The notes beneath the pieces are model-generated. The model did no database searches and had not been told where the DNA came from. It worked only from the letters and a program-made list of their open reading frames with translations. From Lutimonas saemankumensis (lineage in GTDB: Bacteria; Bacteroidota; Bacteroidia; Flavobacteriales; Flavobacteriaceae): a DNA stretch of 64,000 nt. Shown here one piece after another: positions 51,437 through 60,230 of this stretch. Numbering within the stretch: position 1 is the stretch's first letter; every line of letters begins with the position of its first letter. The position numbers were made by a program, and so were the translations under genes. The stretch spans positions 496,001 through 560,000 of the forward strand of contig NZ_JAIUZR010000003.1 of NCBI RefSeq assembly GCF_020171465.1, read 5' to 3'.

Positions 51437-52339
51437 ATGAATGAAGAAAAACTAATTTTCATAGTATCTCAACCTAGGGCGGGTTCAACATATGTTCAAA
51501 ACTTATTGAGTAATAATGACAAAGTAAACACAGTTAGTGAACCTTGGGTGATGCTTGCGCTTGCTCCATTTATTAAAACCGAACTAATAAAAAGTACTTA
51601 TGATTATAACTTGGCGATGGATGCTTTCCTGGATTACCTCAATAAATGCAATTTTGAAATCAACGATGAGATAAAATCCTTCGCTTTAAAATTTTATGAT
51701 CCATTAGTCCAAGGATATGAATATGTTATTGATAAAACACCTCGATATTGGGAGATATTGGACGAACTAATCGAGTTATTTCCTGAAAGTAAATTCGTTA
51801 TAGTAAAACGCAATCCTTTAAATGTTGCTAAATCCATAATCAAAACCTGGGAAATTAAATCACTTGATAAGTTGAATCATTATAGAAGAGATTTGTTAAT
51901 GGCACCGTATAAGTTAAATGAATTTTGCTTGAAACATGAAACTAACAACAATGTTTATATTGTTCAATATGAAGAGTTATTAAAGAACCCCTCAATTCAA
52001 GTCAAATCAATTTATGATTGGTTGGGAGTGAGATTTAAAGAAAGTATCTTAGAAACATCTGAAAACAATAAATTCAAGGGGAAGTATGGAGATCCTTATC
52101 AAAATGATAGGGATAAAATAGATAGAAAATTATCCAAGCCTTTCAAAGATTTTTTATCAGGATATTGTGATTTTTTGGGAGAGAGTTTTTTAAATTCATA
52201 CGGTTCGTATTCACCAGACAATTTAAAGAGTACAAATGCTTTTAATTATTTTCTAGAATTAGGAGATCAATTTCATAAAAATCATTCGATAAAGAAAAGT
52301 TTGAACCTCAGGCTTAGAAGACTTTTTATTAATTATTAG
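51437..52339 (+). CDS. Sulfotransferase-family protein
   Basis: 300 aa from the ATG at 51437; a TTG two codons earlier, overlapping the previous stop (TTGA), is an alternative. LIFIVSQPRAGSTYVQNLLS (6-25) is the 5'-phosphosulfate loop and KFVIVKRNPLNVAKSIIKTW (near 121-140) the 3'-phosphate motif, with the SEPW element between (34-37). It is the third sulfotransferase in the locus and probably modifies a different hydroxyl of the same repeat. Confidence 0.87.
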   Translation: MNEEKLIFIVSQPRAGSTYVQNLLSNNDKVNTVSEPWVMLALAPFIKTELIKSTYDYNLAMDAFLDYLNKCNFEINDEIKSFALKFYDPLVQGYEYVIDKTPRYWEILDELIELFPESKFVIVKRNPLNVAKSIIKTWEIKSLDKLNHYRRDLLMAPYKLNEFCLKHETNNNVYIVQYEELLKNPSIQVKSIYDWLGVRFKESILETSENNKFKGKYGDPYQNDRDKIDRKLSKPFKDFLSGYCDFLGESFLNSYGSYSPDNLKSTNAFNYFLELGDQFHKNHSIKKSLNLRLRRLFINY

Positions 52340-52385
52340 AGACTAATTTAAATCGAAGGGCAATTCAAAAAATGAAGTTTATAGA

Positions 52386-53117
52386 ATGATTTCGGTAATA
52401 ATTCCAACATTTAATTCTGAAAAAACAATTGATAGATGTTTAGAAAGTTTGACAAATCAAAATTATAAAAATTTTGAAATCATTCTTGTGGATGGGAAAT
52501 CTAATGATGATACTTTAAAGATAGTAAAATCATATTTAGACAAGGGTTTGATACTTAATATTAAAACGGAAAAGGACGAGGGTCCTTACGATGCTATGAA
52601 TAAGGGAATATCTATGGCCAAAGGAAAATGGATTTATTTTCTTGGGAGTGATGACTATTTGTATCATGACTCCGTTTTAAAACAGTTCGCCTCATATGCA
52701 GAAGAAACAAGATCTGATTTGATATACGGTAATGTGTTTTTTGAACCTTATGGCAGAATTTATGATGGCGAATTTAATCGCTCAAAACTTATAAAAAGGA
52801 ATATATGCCATCAAGGGATTTTTTATAAAAAAACTCTTTTTGATAGATTGGGGATGTATAATTTAAAGTACCCAGTTCATGCGGACTGGGAGTTTAATAT
52901 AAAATGTTTTTTTTCTTCGAATGTAAAAGTTGAGTATCATGATTTTACAGTAGCTCACTTTTCAGACGGAGGACTTAGTTCCTTTGAAGATAATTACAGA
53001 GAAGAAATGCTTGACTTTTTGATACTCAAAGGTATTGGTCGACTATCCTTAAGAGAATTGTCATCCGTTTATAGGCGATTTTTTATTTTAAAAACTAAAT
53101 CTTTATTAAATCTATGA
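52386..53117 (+). CDS. Glycosyltransferase family 2
   Basis: 243 aa. ISVIIPTFNSEKTIDRCLES (2-21), FEIILVDGKSNDDT (about 30-43), EKDEGPYDAMNKGISMAKG and FLGSDDYLY (about 88-96) are a complete GT-A core with the DxD-like SDD. The TEKDEGPYDAMNKG signature is that of the WcaA/colanic-acid type. A 46-base gap separates it from the sulfotransferase and an ATGA overlap joins it to the next GT. Confidence 0.92.
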   Translation: MISVIIPTFNSEKTIDRCLESLTNQNYKNFEIILVDGKSNDDTLKIVKSYLDKGLILNIKTEKDEGPYDAMNKGISMAKGKWIYFLGSDDYLYHDSVLKQFASYAEETRSDLIYGNVFFEPYGRIYDGEFNRSKLIKRNICHQGIFYKKTLFDRLGMYNLKYPVHADWEFNIKCFFSSNVKVEYHDFTVAHFSDGGLSSFEDNYREEMLDFLILKGIGRLSLRELSSVYRRFFILKTKSLLNL

Positions 53118-53998
53118 GTCTCGATAAAGTCTATGCCATTATACTTAATTATAATTCATCTAAGGACACTTGTGAGCTCTATAATGATCTGACGTCCTAT
53201 TATCCTGACATGGGTATCGTTGTTGTCGATAATAAAGCCGATGCCCAAGATAGATCAGTTTTAATAAACAATATTCCAGAGCATAATCTGATTTTGAATG
53301 ATGATAATTTTGGCTATGCGGGAGGGAACAATATCGGGATCAAATTTGCTATGAATAAGGATGCTGAATATATTTGGATACTGAATCCGGATATTAGGAT
53401 TAAAGATGATACACTTCCTTTATTAATAGAAACGATTCAAACTGATTATAAAATAGCAGCTGTTGGTCCAAGAATTTGTTATAGAAATGATCATAACAGA
53501 ATTTACTCCGATGGTGGTCTACTAAATTTAAAGACTCTTGCTACAAATCATCGACATTCAAATAGAAAAGTTTCTGGTCTGAAAGAATCAAAAGATATAT
53601 ATGATGCTGACTATATTGATGGAAGTTCGATGCTTATGAGTGCAAAGGCGCTTAAAGAAATTAAATTAATGCATGAGTTTTTCTTTTTATATTATGAAGA
53701 AACTGAATGGTGTTATCGTGCAATTCAGCAAGGATGGAAATTGAAAGTAAATACAGTTTCAAGAGCATTTCAAAATGATAGTCCGAAAAGTTCAAATTAT
53801 CATTATTATATATCACGTAATAGGATATTATTTTCTCGTATCATAGGAGGCGATTATTTTTATCTCTCTCTAGTTTATTACTACAGTTATTTAAAGAGCT
53901 TTGTTAAAGCTATTTTATCTGGCAAGAATTTAAGAAACTACTATTTTCGGTCTAAATTTAAAGGGGTAACAGATGCCTTGTTTATAAAGAAACTTTAG
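53114..53998 (+). CDS. Glycosyltransferase family 2 (rhamnosyltransferase-like)
   Basis: 294 aa. VYAIILNYNSSKDTCELYND (6-25), GIVVVDNKAD (34-43), NDDNFGYAGGNNIGIKFA (59-76) and WILNPDIRI (87-95, the DxD-like NPD) match the WbbL/GT2 group, which often transfers rhamnose. YYEETEWCYRAIQQGWKL (near 196-213) is the ExEW-type acceptor-side motif. It starts in an ATGA overlap. Rhamnose from RfbC/RfbD would be a sensible donor, but this is an inference. Confidence 0.92.
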   Translation: MSLDKVYAIILNYNSSKDTCELYNDLTSYYPDMGIVVVDNKADAQDRSVLINNIPEHNLILNDDNFGYAGGNNIGIKFAMNKDAEYIWILNPDIRIKDDTLPLLIETIQTDYKIAAVGPRICYRNDHNRIYSDGGLLNLKTLATNHRHSNRKVSGLKESKDIYDADYIDGSSMLMSAKALKEIKLMHEFFFLYYEETEWCYRAIQQGWKLKVNTVSRAFQNDSPKSSNYHYYISRNRILFSRIIGGDYFYLSLVYYYSYLKSFVKAILSGKNLRNYYFRSKFKGVTDALFIKKL

Positions 53999-54010
53999 AT
54001 TTTGTTTTTT

Positions 54011-55066
54011 ATGAAAATTGTATTCATCCCTTTTAGACTTGAATCAAATAAATATGTAAGCATAATTCAGACTTATCTCAAGCGTAATGAAGTAGAAATT
54101 TTATCTCTTAGAGATTTGTTTTCAAGTGTTGCAATTTTTCGTGAGGTAAAAGTTATCCATTTGAATTGGTTTGAAGAGGTTAGATCGTTTAAAGAATTTT
54201 TTGAAAAATTCACAAAGTTAATTGTGCTCAAATCTTTTGGAAAAAAAATAATTTGGACGGTTCATAATAAGGTCCCGCATAACGGAAAATATATTTATTT
54301 ACAACAGTTTATAATAAAACTTCTAATTTTATTTTGTGATAGAATTATAGTACATTGTAAATCGTCTTTTGAAATAATTGACCGTGTTAACAGAAAATGC
54401 AGATCTAAGGTTGTTATAATACCGCATCCGAACTATATTGACATTTACGGTCCAAGATATCATATCGAATCTGTTTCAAGTCATCCTAAGAATGAAAAAT
54501 TGAGGCTTCTCTTTCTCGGATCAGTAAAACCCTATAAAAATTTGGAACTTTTGATTGAAGTTATTAATAATTTGAAATCTAATGACTTGATCCTCACAAT
54601 TGCAGGACCTGCAATGAATAATGTTTATGGTGAACAGATTCAGAGTTTGTCAAAAAACAGCAGAATAAAGACTAGGATTAAATTCTTGGAGAATAGAGAG
54701 ATAACTGAATTAATTTATGACTCAGATTTGTTAGTATTACCATATGATACAAGAAGCAGTTTAAATTCAGGAGTGATTTTATTGGCCTGTTCTTATGGAC
54801 GTTCATTTATATCCCCAAAAATTGGTACTGTGGAGGAATTTGTAAATAATGATAAAATGATAACATATGAGTATTCGGATAAAACAAGTCATAAACATGA
54901 ACTACGTAAATCCATAATAAGGGCATTAGAATTGAAGATGCTAAATGGTAATATTTTTACTAATTGGGGTGAAATACTTTTTAAAGAAGTTGAGATAAAT
55001 AATGACAAAAGAATGGTTGGAAGGAGCATTCTCAGGGTTTATCAATCTTTAGTTAAGAAACAATAG
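54011..55066 (+). CDS. Glycosyltransferase (GT4-like, GT-B fold)
   Basis: 351 aa from the ATG at 54011; a TTG three codons upstream is possible. KIIWTVHNKVPHNGKY (near 85-100) and, in the second half, LLFLGSVKPYKNLELLIEVIN (near 167-187), IAGPAMNN, and LLVLPYDTRSSLNSGVILLACSYG (near 242-265) are the GT-B pattern, with the last block in place of the usual E-x7-E. It lies 12 bases after the previous stop. The donor is unknown. Confidence 0.82.
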   Translation: MKIVFIPFRLESNKYVSIIQTYLKRNEVEILSLRDLFSSVAIFREVKVIHLNWFEEVRSFKEFFEKFTKLIVLKSFGKKIIWTVHNKVPHNGKYIYLQQFIIKLLILFCDRIIVHCKSSFEIIDRVNRKCRSKVVIIPHPNYIDIYGPRYHIESVSSHPKNEKLRLLFLGSVKPYKNLELLIEVINNLKSNDLILTIAGPAMNNVYGEQIQSLSKNSRIKTRIKFLENREITELIYDSDLLVLPYDTRSSLNSGVILLACSYGRSFISPKIGTVEEFVNNDKMITYEYSDKTSHKHELRKSIIRALELKMLNGNIFTNWGEILFKEVEINNDKRMVGRSILRVYQSLVKKQ

Positions 55067-55080
55067 TAAAGTATAGTGAT

Positions 55081-56175
55081 ATGAAATTTGTATTTAGTCG
55101 AAACAGTAACGTCGATAGTGAAGTAGTTACGAATACACATAATTATGCATTTATTTCAGGAAAAAAAGGAATCAATACAAAATGGATTCCAGGATTAACT
55201 ATGCCTTGGTCAAAGGCCGCTAAATCTAGAATGACCTATAGAAAAGTGGATCAAGTTCCTCTTAAGTTCTTATTTAATTATGGAAATAAGTCATTAAATA
55301 GGTATAAGATTAATTGGAATATTTTTCCTTACACAAATTACTTATTTGATAATTTGAATAGAATTGAGTTATATGAACCAGATGTTTTTTTTGGCGGAAC
55401 TTATAGTTTTTTTAGTATCTATAAAATATTAAACCCGAAACGCATTGTATATAATGCACATGATTTATTCACAAACTATCCATATGCTCCAAAATCGTTA
55501 ACAGGAATTGAAAAGAAAATTATTGAAAAATCTGACTTGATAGTTACTACTTCAGAAATGACAAAAATTAAATTAAGGGAGTACTATGGGAATAGTGATA
55601 AATTATTGAATTTGAATCAAGGGATTCACCTATCCGAATTTGAGGGAATTAAAAAAGAAAGGAATGAAAAGCCCAAGATAGTCTTCGCTGGAACTCTAAG
55701 TGAGATGAATCATGAGTTCACTGTCCATTCTATTGAAACTTTAAAATCATATGATTTCCATTTTATTGGTCCATATTCGATGAATGAAAAAGGAATTTAT
55801 GAAAAATATGAAAATGTAAAAATGCACGGTCCAATGAAAAGGGATAGACTTGCATATCACCTCATTAATTCTGATGTGGGATTAATTTCATATGATTTAG
55901 ATGCGATTGATAAAAGAAGAATAGGGACAAACCCCATGAAAAGATATGATTACTCTGCAGCAAAACTTCAAATAGTGTCAACACCTTTGAGAGAATATGA
56001 AGTGAACCCCTCTGAATTATATATTGCTCAAAATAAATTTGAATTTTCTCAATGTATTAAAGAAGCTGTTGAGAATCCTAGGTATTCAGAAGAAACTATG
56101 TTCCATCTGGCTCGGAATAATAGCTGGGAGAGTAAATTCGAGTCTATTATTAAAGCAATGAATTTGCATATATGA
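55081..56175 (+). CDS. Glycosyltransferase, GT-B fold (TuaH/GumK-like)
   Basis: 364 aa. RIVYNAHDLFTNYPYAP (near 121-137), SDLIVTTSEMTKIKLREYYG, a GTLSEMNHEF strand-loop near 207, and LIGLISYDLD-like DVGLISYDLDAIDKRRIGTNPMKRYDY (near 263-289, the C-terminal nucleotide-sugar pocket) point to GT-B enzymes such as glucuronosyl- or mannosyltransferases. The function is otherwise unassigned. It overlaps the following Wzy gene by four bases (ATGA). Confidence 0.82.
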   Translation: MKFVFSRNSNVDSEVVTNTHNYAFISGKKGINTKWIPGLTMPWSKAAKSRMTYRKVDQVPLKFLFNYGNKSLNRYKINWNIFPYTNYLFDNLNRIELYEPDVFFGGTYSFFSIYKILNPKRIVYNAHDLFTNYPYAPKSLTGIEKKIIEKSDLIVTTSEMTKIKLREYYGNSDKLLNLNQGIHLSEFEGIKKERNEKPKIVFAGTLSEMNHEFTVHSIETLKSYDFHFIGPYSMNEKGIYEKYENVKMHGPMKRDRLAYHLINSDVGLISYDLDAIDKRRIGTNPMKRYDYSAAKLQIVSTPLREYEVNPSELYIAQNKFEFSQCIKEAVENPRYSEETMFHLARNNSWESKFESIIKAMNLHI

Positions 56176-57449
56176 TATTGAGTAAATATGAACTCACATA
56201 TTTATCAAAGGTACTATTGACATTAATAGCTATGTTTTTAGTTTTTATGCCTTATATGAGGATAATGGTCAGTGGAGCACCTATTTATGTATATATAATA
56301 TTTTTGTTGTTGTTGGTTAGTATTATATTCATAGTTGGTCGAGCTAAAGTTTTACAACTACCAACGATACAACTTACATTGGTTTTTCTAAACATTTCTT
56401 TCTTGGTAACTTTTATAAATTTTGTTCTAGATCCCCGAGGAGTTGAATTTAGGATATTTATTTTTATCCAGAAATCTGTTGCCTTATCAAGCATTGTCCT
56501 GCTACCTTTGTTGTATTTTCTGACACCAAATAATGGAATAAATTCATACGCAAAAAAAGTTTTTTTGTTATTTGGGACGCTATCTGTGCTATGGGGAATT
56601 TTTCAAGTTATGGATTTTACTTTCATCAGGAATATAACAAATTATTATTATTTTGATTTGAATGAAGTTAATGCGAAATATTACCAAGGTCAGGGATATT
56701 ATGGAGTAAAAAGAGCAATTGCTGGAATGTGGAATTCAAATGTTTATGGACCGGTACTTGTTATGATTTTTCCTTTATTGGTTTATACAAATAAATTCTA
56801 TTTTAAGAATTTGATTATTGCATTATGGTTAATAGGGACCATTTTTAGCGGTTCTAGACAAGTGTTTCTGGTTCTCATCATTTATGGCATCATATTTTCT
56901 ATATATGAGTTTAAAATTAAATACAAGAATTACTTATTCGGATCAATTTTATTAGGTGTAATAACAATCATATTTTTGAACATGGAATTTGAAGGAAAGA
57001 GTACTTTACTGAGAGGAATAGGATATACAGAGCAGGGGATCAATTATTCTTCGGGAGTTCAAGAAAGGGCAGGTGGTTATTTTAATTTTGGTACAAAATT
57101 CGTTGATGAACCCTTTCGTTTTTTTTTAGGCGATGGCTTAGGAAATCGTGAAGCAAAAACGAGGACAGGATCAGATGATTTTGTTTTTGTATCTAATTCA
57201 TTTTTATTGTCGTTAATAGACAATGGAGTACTCGGTATTTTAATTTACATTGGAATAATAACTTCTACGATACTGTTGTGTATTAAACATAGTATAAAAT
57301 GGGGAGTTATGACTTTATCCGGTATATTTATTTTTCATTTAACGGATAATGCAATGTATGCTAGCCCTATTGTTTTTACTTTATGGTGTTTGTTGATTTC
57401 TATGATGTTAAATGATTGTATTTACAAAATTAATGGAAGTTTGGATTGA
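56172..57449 (+). CDS. O-antigen/polysaccharide polymerase-like membrane protein (Wzy/ligase family)
   Basis: 425 aa, about 10-12 membrane helices. The large periplasmic loop (about 275-330) contains the SSGVQERAGGYFNFG and GDGLGNREAKT region typical of Wzy-type polymerases. It would link lipid-bound repeats into the chain in the periplasm. As with this family generally, the sequence is weakly conserved, so the call rests on topology and on the position among Wzx, GT and PGT genes. It overlaps the downstream GT4 gene by 17 bases. Confidence 0.8.
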   Translation: MILSKYELTYLSKVLLTLIAMFLVFMPYMRIMVSGAPIYVYIIFLLLLVSIIFIVGRAKVLQLPTIQLTLVFLNISFLVTFINFVLDPRGVEFRIFIFIQKSVALSSIVLLPLLYFLTPNNGINSYAKKVFLLFGTLSVLWGIFQVMDFTFIRNITNYYYFDLNEVNAKYYQGQGYYGVKRAIAGMWNSNVYGPVLVMIFPLLVYTNKFYFKNLIIALWLIGTIFSGSRQVFLVLIIYGIIFSIYEFKIKYKNYLFGSILLGVITIIFLNMEFEGKSTLLRGIGYTEQGINYSSGVQERAGGYFNFGTKFVDEPFRFFLGDGLGNREAKTRTGSDDFVFVSNSFLLSLIDNGVLGILIYIGIITSTILLCIKHSIKWGVMTLSGIFIFHLTDNAMYASPIVFTLWCLLISMMLNDCIYKINGSLD

Positions 57450-58560
57450 TGCTACTTATCTGGAAAAAAATGTTTCCGGTATGTCAAGAGTTAATTATGA
57501 AATATTGAAACAATTCAATAATGATAAATCATTGGATATCAAATTAATTTCATTTAAGGGTAAACTTTTGGATAAATATTCTGAATTTAAAGGAATCGAA
57601 ATAGTAAAGCTTAGAATCTCAAAGAGTCATTTCATTTGGCTCAATTGTTTCTTTCCTAGAATTACGTCAAGAGTTTTCAAAAGACTATTTAGTATTCCAG
57701 ATTATATATTATGGATGACATTTGATCATAATCTGATTCAATTATCTGGAACAAAGCAGATATCCTATGTTCATGATTTAGCAGCATTGAAGGTGCCTCA
57801 TGTATATCCAAAACGAAGAAATTATCAAATGAGTAAATCATTGAAATTATTGGCTAAAAGCAATTCTCAAGTAGTTGCGATATCAGATCACACCAAGAGT
57901 GATTTAGTGAATTTGTTTCAAATATCTAAAAATAGGGTATCGGTGGCTTATAACGGAGTTTCAGCTTCTTTTTTCGATACAAATTATGATAAAACTCGTG
58001 TTCAGAATCTGCTACGACATAACAATTTGAAAAAAGAGCAGTATTTTATATTTGCGGGTATTGTTGGTCCGAGGAAGAATATTGAAGTAATTATTAAGGC
58101 CGTTAATAACTACAATGAATCCAGAGAAAATAAGGTTCCATTGGTTATAGTTGGATCTTCAAAACAAAGAGTTTTAAATAATATCGTTGACAAGGAGAAT
58201 TTATCTAATCTTGTATTTCCGGGATGGGTCCAAGATGATGAATTGAAAATATTGCTGGGTAATGCTCGAGCATTTCTTTTCCCAAGTCTTTATGAAGGGT
58301 TTGGATTACCTATTTTAGAGGCGATGGCATGTATGACAGCTGTTATAGTTTCGAATAATTCTTGTTTGCCAGAAATCGCTGGAGGCAGAGCGATTCTGTG
58401 TGATCCAAATATTCCAGAAGATTGGACAAATGCAATGTATCAGTTAGATAATTTGACTAATGATGAAATTCAAGTTATAAAGGAAAAAGGTAAATTATGG
58501 GCGGAAAAATTCCAATGGAAAAATTCATATAGTGTAATAAGACAAATCATTAAAAATTGA
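57433..58560 (+). CDS. Glycosyltransferase family 4
   Basis: 375 aa from the ATG at 57433 (MEVWIDATYLEKNVSGMSRV); the ATG seven codons earlier is less likely. ISYVHDLAALKVPHVYP and VVAISDHTKSDLVNLF lie in the N-terminal half. FIFAGIVGPRKNIEVIIKAV (near 205) and FPSLYEGFGLPILEAMAC (near 280, the E-x7-E signature) lie in the C-terminal half, followed by SNNSCLPEIAGGRAILCDP. It is a retaining GT-B enzyme, mannosyltransferase-like in appearance. It overlaps the polymerase end by 17 bases. Confidence 0.92.
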   Translation: MEVWIDATYLEKNVSGMSRVNYEILKQFNNDKSLDIKLISFKGKLLDKYSEFKGIEIVKLRISKSHFIWLNCFFPRITSRVFKRLFSIPDYILWMTFDHNLIQLSGTKQISYVHDLAALKVPHVYPKRRNYQMSKSLKLLAKSNSQVVAISDHTKSDLVNLFQISKNRVSVAYNGVSASFFDTNYDKTRVQNLLRHNNLKKEQYFIFAGIVGPRKNIEVIIKAVNNYNESRENKVPLVIVGSSKQRVLNNIVDKENLSNLVFPGWVQDDELKILLGNARAFLFPSLYEGFGLPILEAMACMTAVIVSNNSCLPEIAGGRAILCDPNIPEDWTNAMYQLDNLTNDEIQVIKEKGKLWAEKFQWKNSYSVIRQIIKN

Positions 58561-58561
58561 T

Positions 58562-59710
58562 GTGAAATCACTCTTGATACATGCTTGGACTATCGAGCAA
58601 AAGGAATCGATGAACTATATACCATATACTCATTGGGTTTACCTTAAAGAAATTGCCTTATATTTTGATAAGGTATTTTTGCTAAGTCCCGTTAAGAAGC
58701 TTGGAAAGAATGAATTCAGTAATTTCAAATCCTTGAGCACATTTTCTAAGATAGAGGTAATAGAATTGCCTTATAGTGAAGGATACACTAGTGCTGTTAA
58801 GTTTTTTTATCAGTATATTTTGGCATACAGAAAACTTAAGGATATAGACGTAGCTTATGCAAGATATCCGGTGCCTTTTGGTTGGATGCAGTTATTGTTT
58901 CTTAAGAGATGTAAAAGAATTATTCATTTTGTGGGAGACCCCTATAATGCGATTCATAATAATCCCAATTTCAGTTTTATTAAAAAGAGTTTTCTAAAAA
59001 TATTTTTTACTCCTGAGCATTTGTTATATGTAATTGCAGGTAAAAGAGCACGGGTTTTTACCAACGGTCACCATCTGAGTCAAAAACTCTCCAAATATGG
59101 TATTAGAGCAATTCCTCTTGTATCCTCTACATTAGTAGATGAAGATTTCATTAATGAAGTCAAGGATGACCTTAATACTGAAAATCCAATTATAACATAT
59201 GCCGGATACCTGAGAAGGGCAAAAGGTATACATACGGTAATAGGGGCTTTTCGTATTTTGAAAATTGAGTATCCAAAAGCTGAATTACAAATAATTGGAG
59301 ATGGTGATTTTCGAAAAGATCTTGAAAATGTAATTAGCGAAAGCGAATTGACTAATGTAAAGTTTTTTGGTCATATTGATGATCGTAATGTTTTTAATGA
59401 ATTACTAAGGAAATCTGATATTTTTTCTTTTGGGAGTTTATCAGAAGGCTCCCCAAGGATCATTTTAGAAGCTATGGCAAATGGAGTGAATGTCTTGTCA
59501 ACACCCGTTGGTTCGTTACCGAAAGTATTTAATGATAAAATAGATATAGTTTATACACCATTTAATGATGAATCAATTATGGCTTCCAAAATGTCTTGGT
59601 TATTAGCGAACAACAGTATTTCATATATGATAAGAAAGAATGCGCATGAAAAGGTTCGAAATTTTACCATTCATAAGTTTATAAAAAATATTTTTCATGA
59701 TGAGACATAA
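58562..59710 (+). CDS. Glycosyltransferase family 4
   Basis: 382 aa from a GTG at 58562, one base after the preceding stop. IIHFVGDPYNAIHNNPNFSF (near 120-139), RVFTNGHHLSQKLSKYGIRA, ITYAGYLRRAKGIHTVIGAFR (near 210-230) and FSFGSLSEGSPRIILEAMANG (near 291-311, a variant of the E-x7-E loop) show the GT4 fold. It overlaps the acyltransferase gene by 14 bases. Confidence 0.9.
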   Translation: MKSLLIHAWTIEQKESMNYIPYTHWVYLKEIALYFDKVFLLSPVKKLGKNEFSNFKSLSTFSKIEVIELPYSEGYTSAVKFFYQYILAYRKLKDIDVAYARYPVPFGWMQLLFLKRCKRIIHFVGDPYNAIHNNPNFSFIKKSFLKIFFTPEHLLYVIAGKRARVFTNGHHLSQKLSKYGIRAIPLVSSTLVDEDFINEVKDDLNTENPIITYAGYLRRAKGIHTVIGAFRILKIEYPKAELQIIGDGDFRKDLENVISESELTNVKFFGHIDDRNVFNELLRKSDIFSFGSLSEGSPRIILEAMANGVNVLSTPVGSLPKVFNDKIDIVYTPFNDESIMASKMSWLLANNSISYMIRKNAHEKVRNFTIHKFIKNIFHDET

Positions 59711-60212
59711 AGTCAGTATTTTCTTTTCTTGGTTAATCAGAACTTTACTGTATTTTTTTCCTGACATCCCAATTTTCATGCGATTTAGAGGGTTCTGTTA
59801 TAGTTTTTTTATGAGGAAATGTGGTCGAAATTTTCAAATAACGCATAATGCAAAAATAACAGCTTTAACTGGTCTGGAAATCGGGGATGACGTTTTCATT
59901 GGCAATAATACGATGATTATGGGATTAGAAATAAAAATTGGAAACAAAGTTCTTATAGGGCCAAATACGGTTCTTGTTACGACACATCATAAATTTGATG
60001 GTGATTCTTTTAGAAGTTTTTCAATAGATTCAGACCCTATTCTTGTTGATGATGGATCATGGATTGGAGCAAATTGTACTGTACTCAGAGGTAGTATTAT
60101 TCCTGAAAGGTCCATTTTAGCTGCCGGCAGTGTTCTTAGTAAAAAGATGACAAAGTCATTTTCCATATATGGAGGTGTGCCGGCGAAACATTTAAATTAT
60201 CTTAATCACTGA
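59697..60212 (+). CDS. Left-handed beta-helix O-acyltransferase (WcaF/CysE-like)
   Basis: 171 aa. Hexapeptide repeats begin near residue 45 (AKITALTGLEIGDDVFIGNN) and run to about 155. TTHHKFDG (about 95-102) carries the catalytic His pair, and YGGVPAKHLNYL is the standard C-terminal cap. It probably puts an acetyl group on a sugar of the repeat. Two adjacent ATGs (59697 and 59700) are possible starts; both overlap the previous gene's 3' end. Confidence 0.9.
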   Translation: MMRHKVSIFFSWLIRTLLYFFPDIPIFMRFRGFCYSFFMRKCGRNFQITHNAKITALTGLEIGDDVFIGNNTMIMGLEIKIGNKVLIGPNTVLVTTHHKFDGDSFRSFSIDSDPILVDDGSWIGANCTVLRGSIIPERSILAAGSVLSKKMTKSFSIYGGVPAKHLNYLNH

Positions 60213-60230
60213 AATAAAATCTATTAGATT

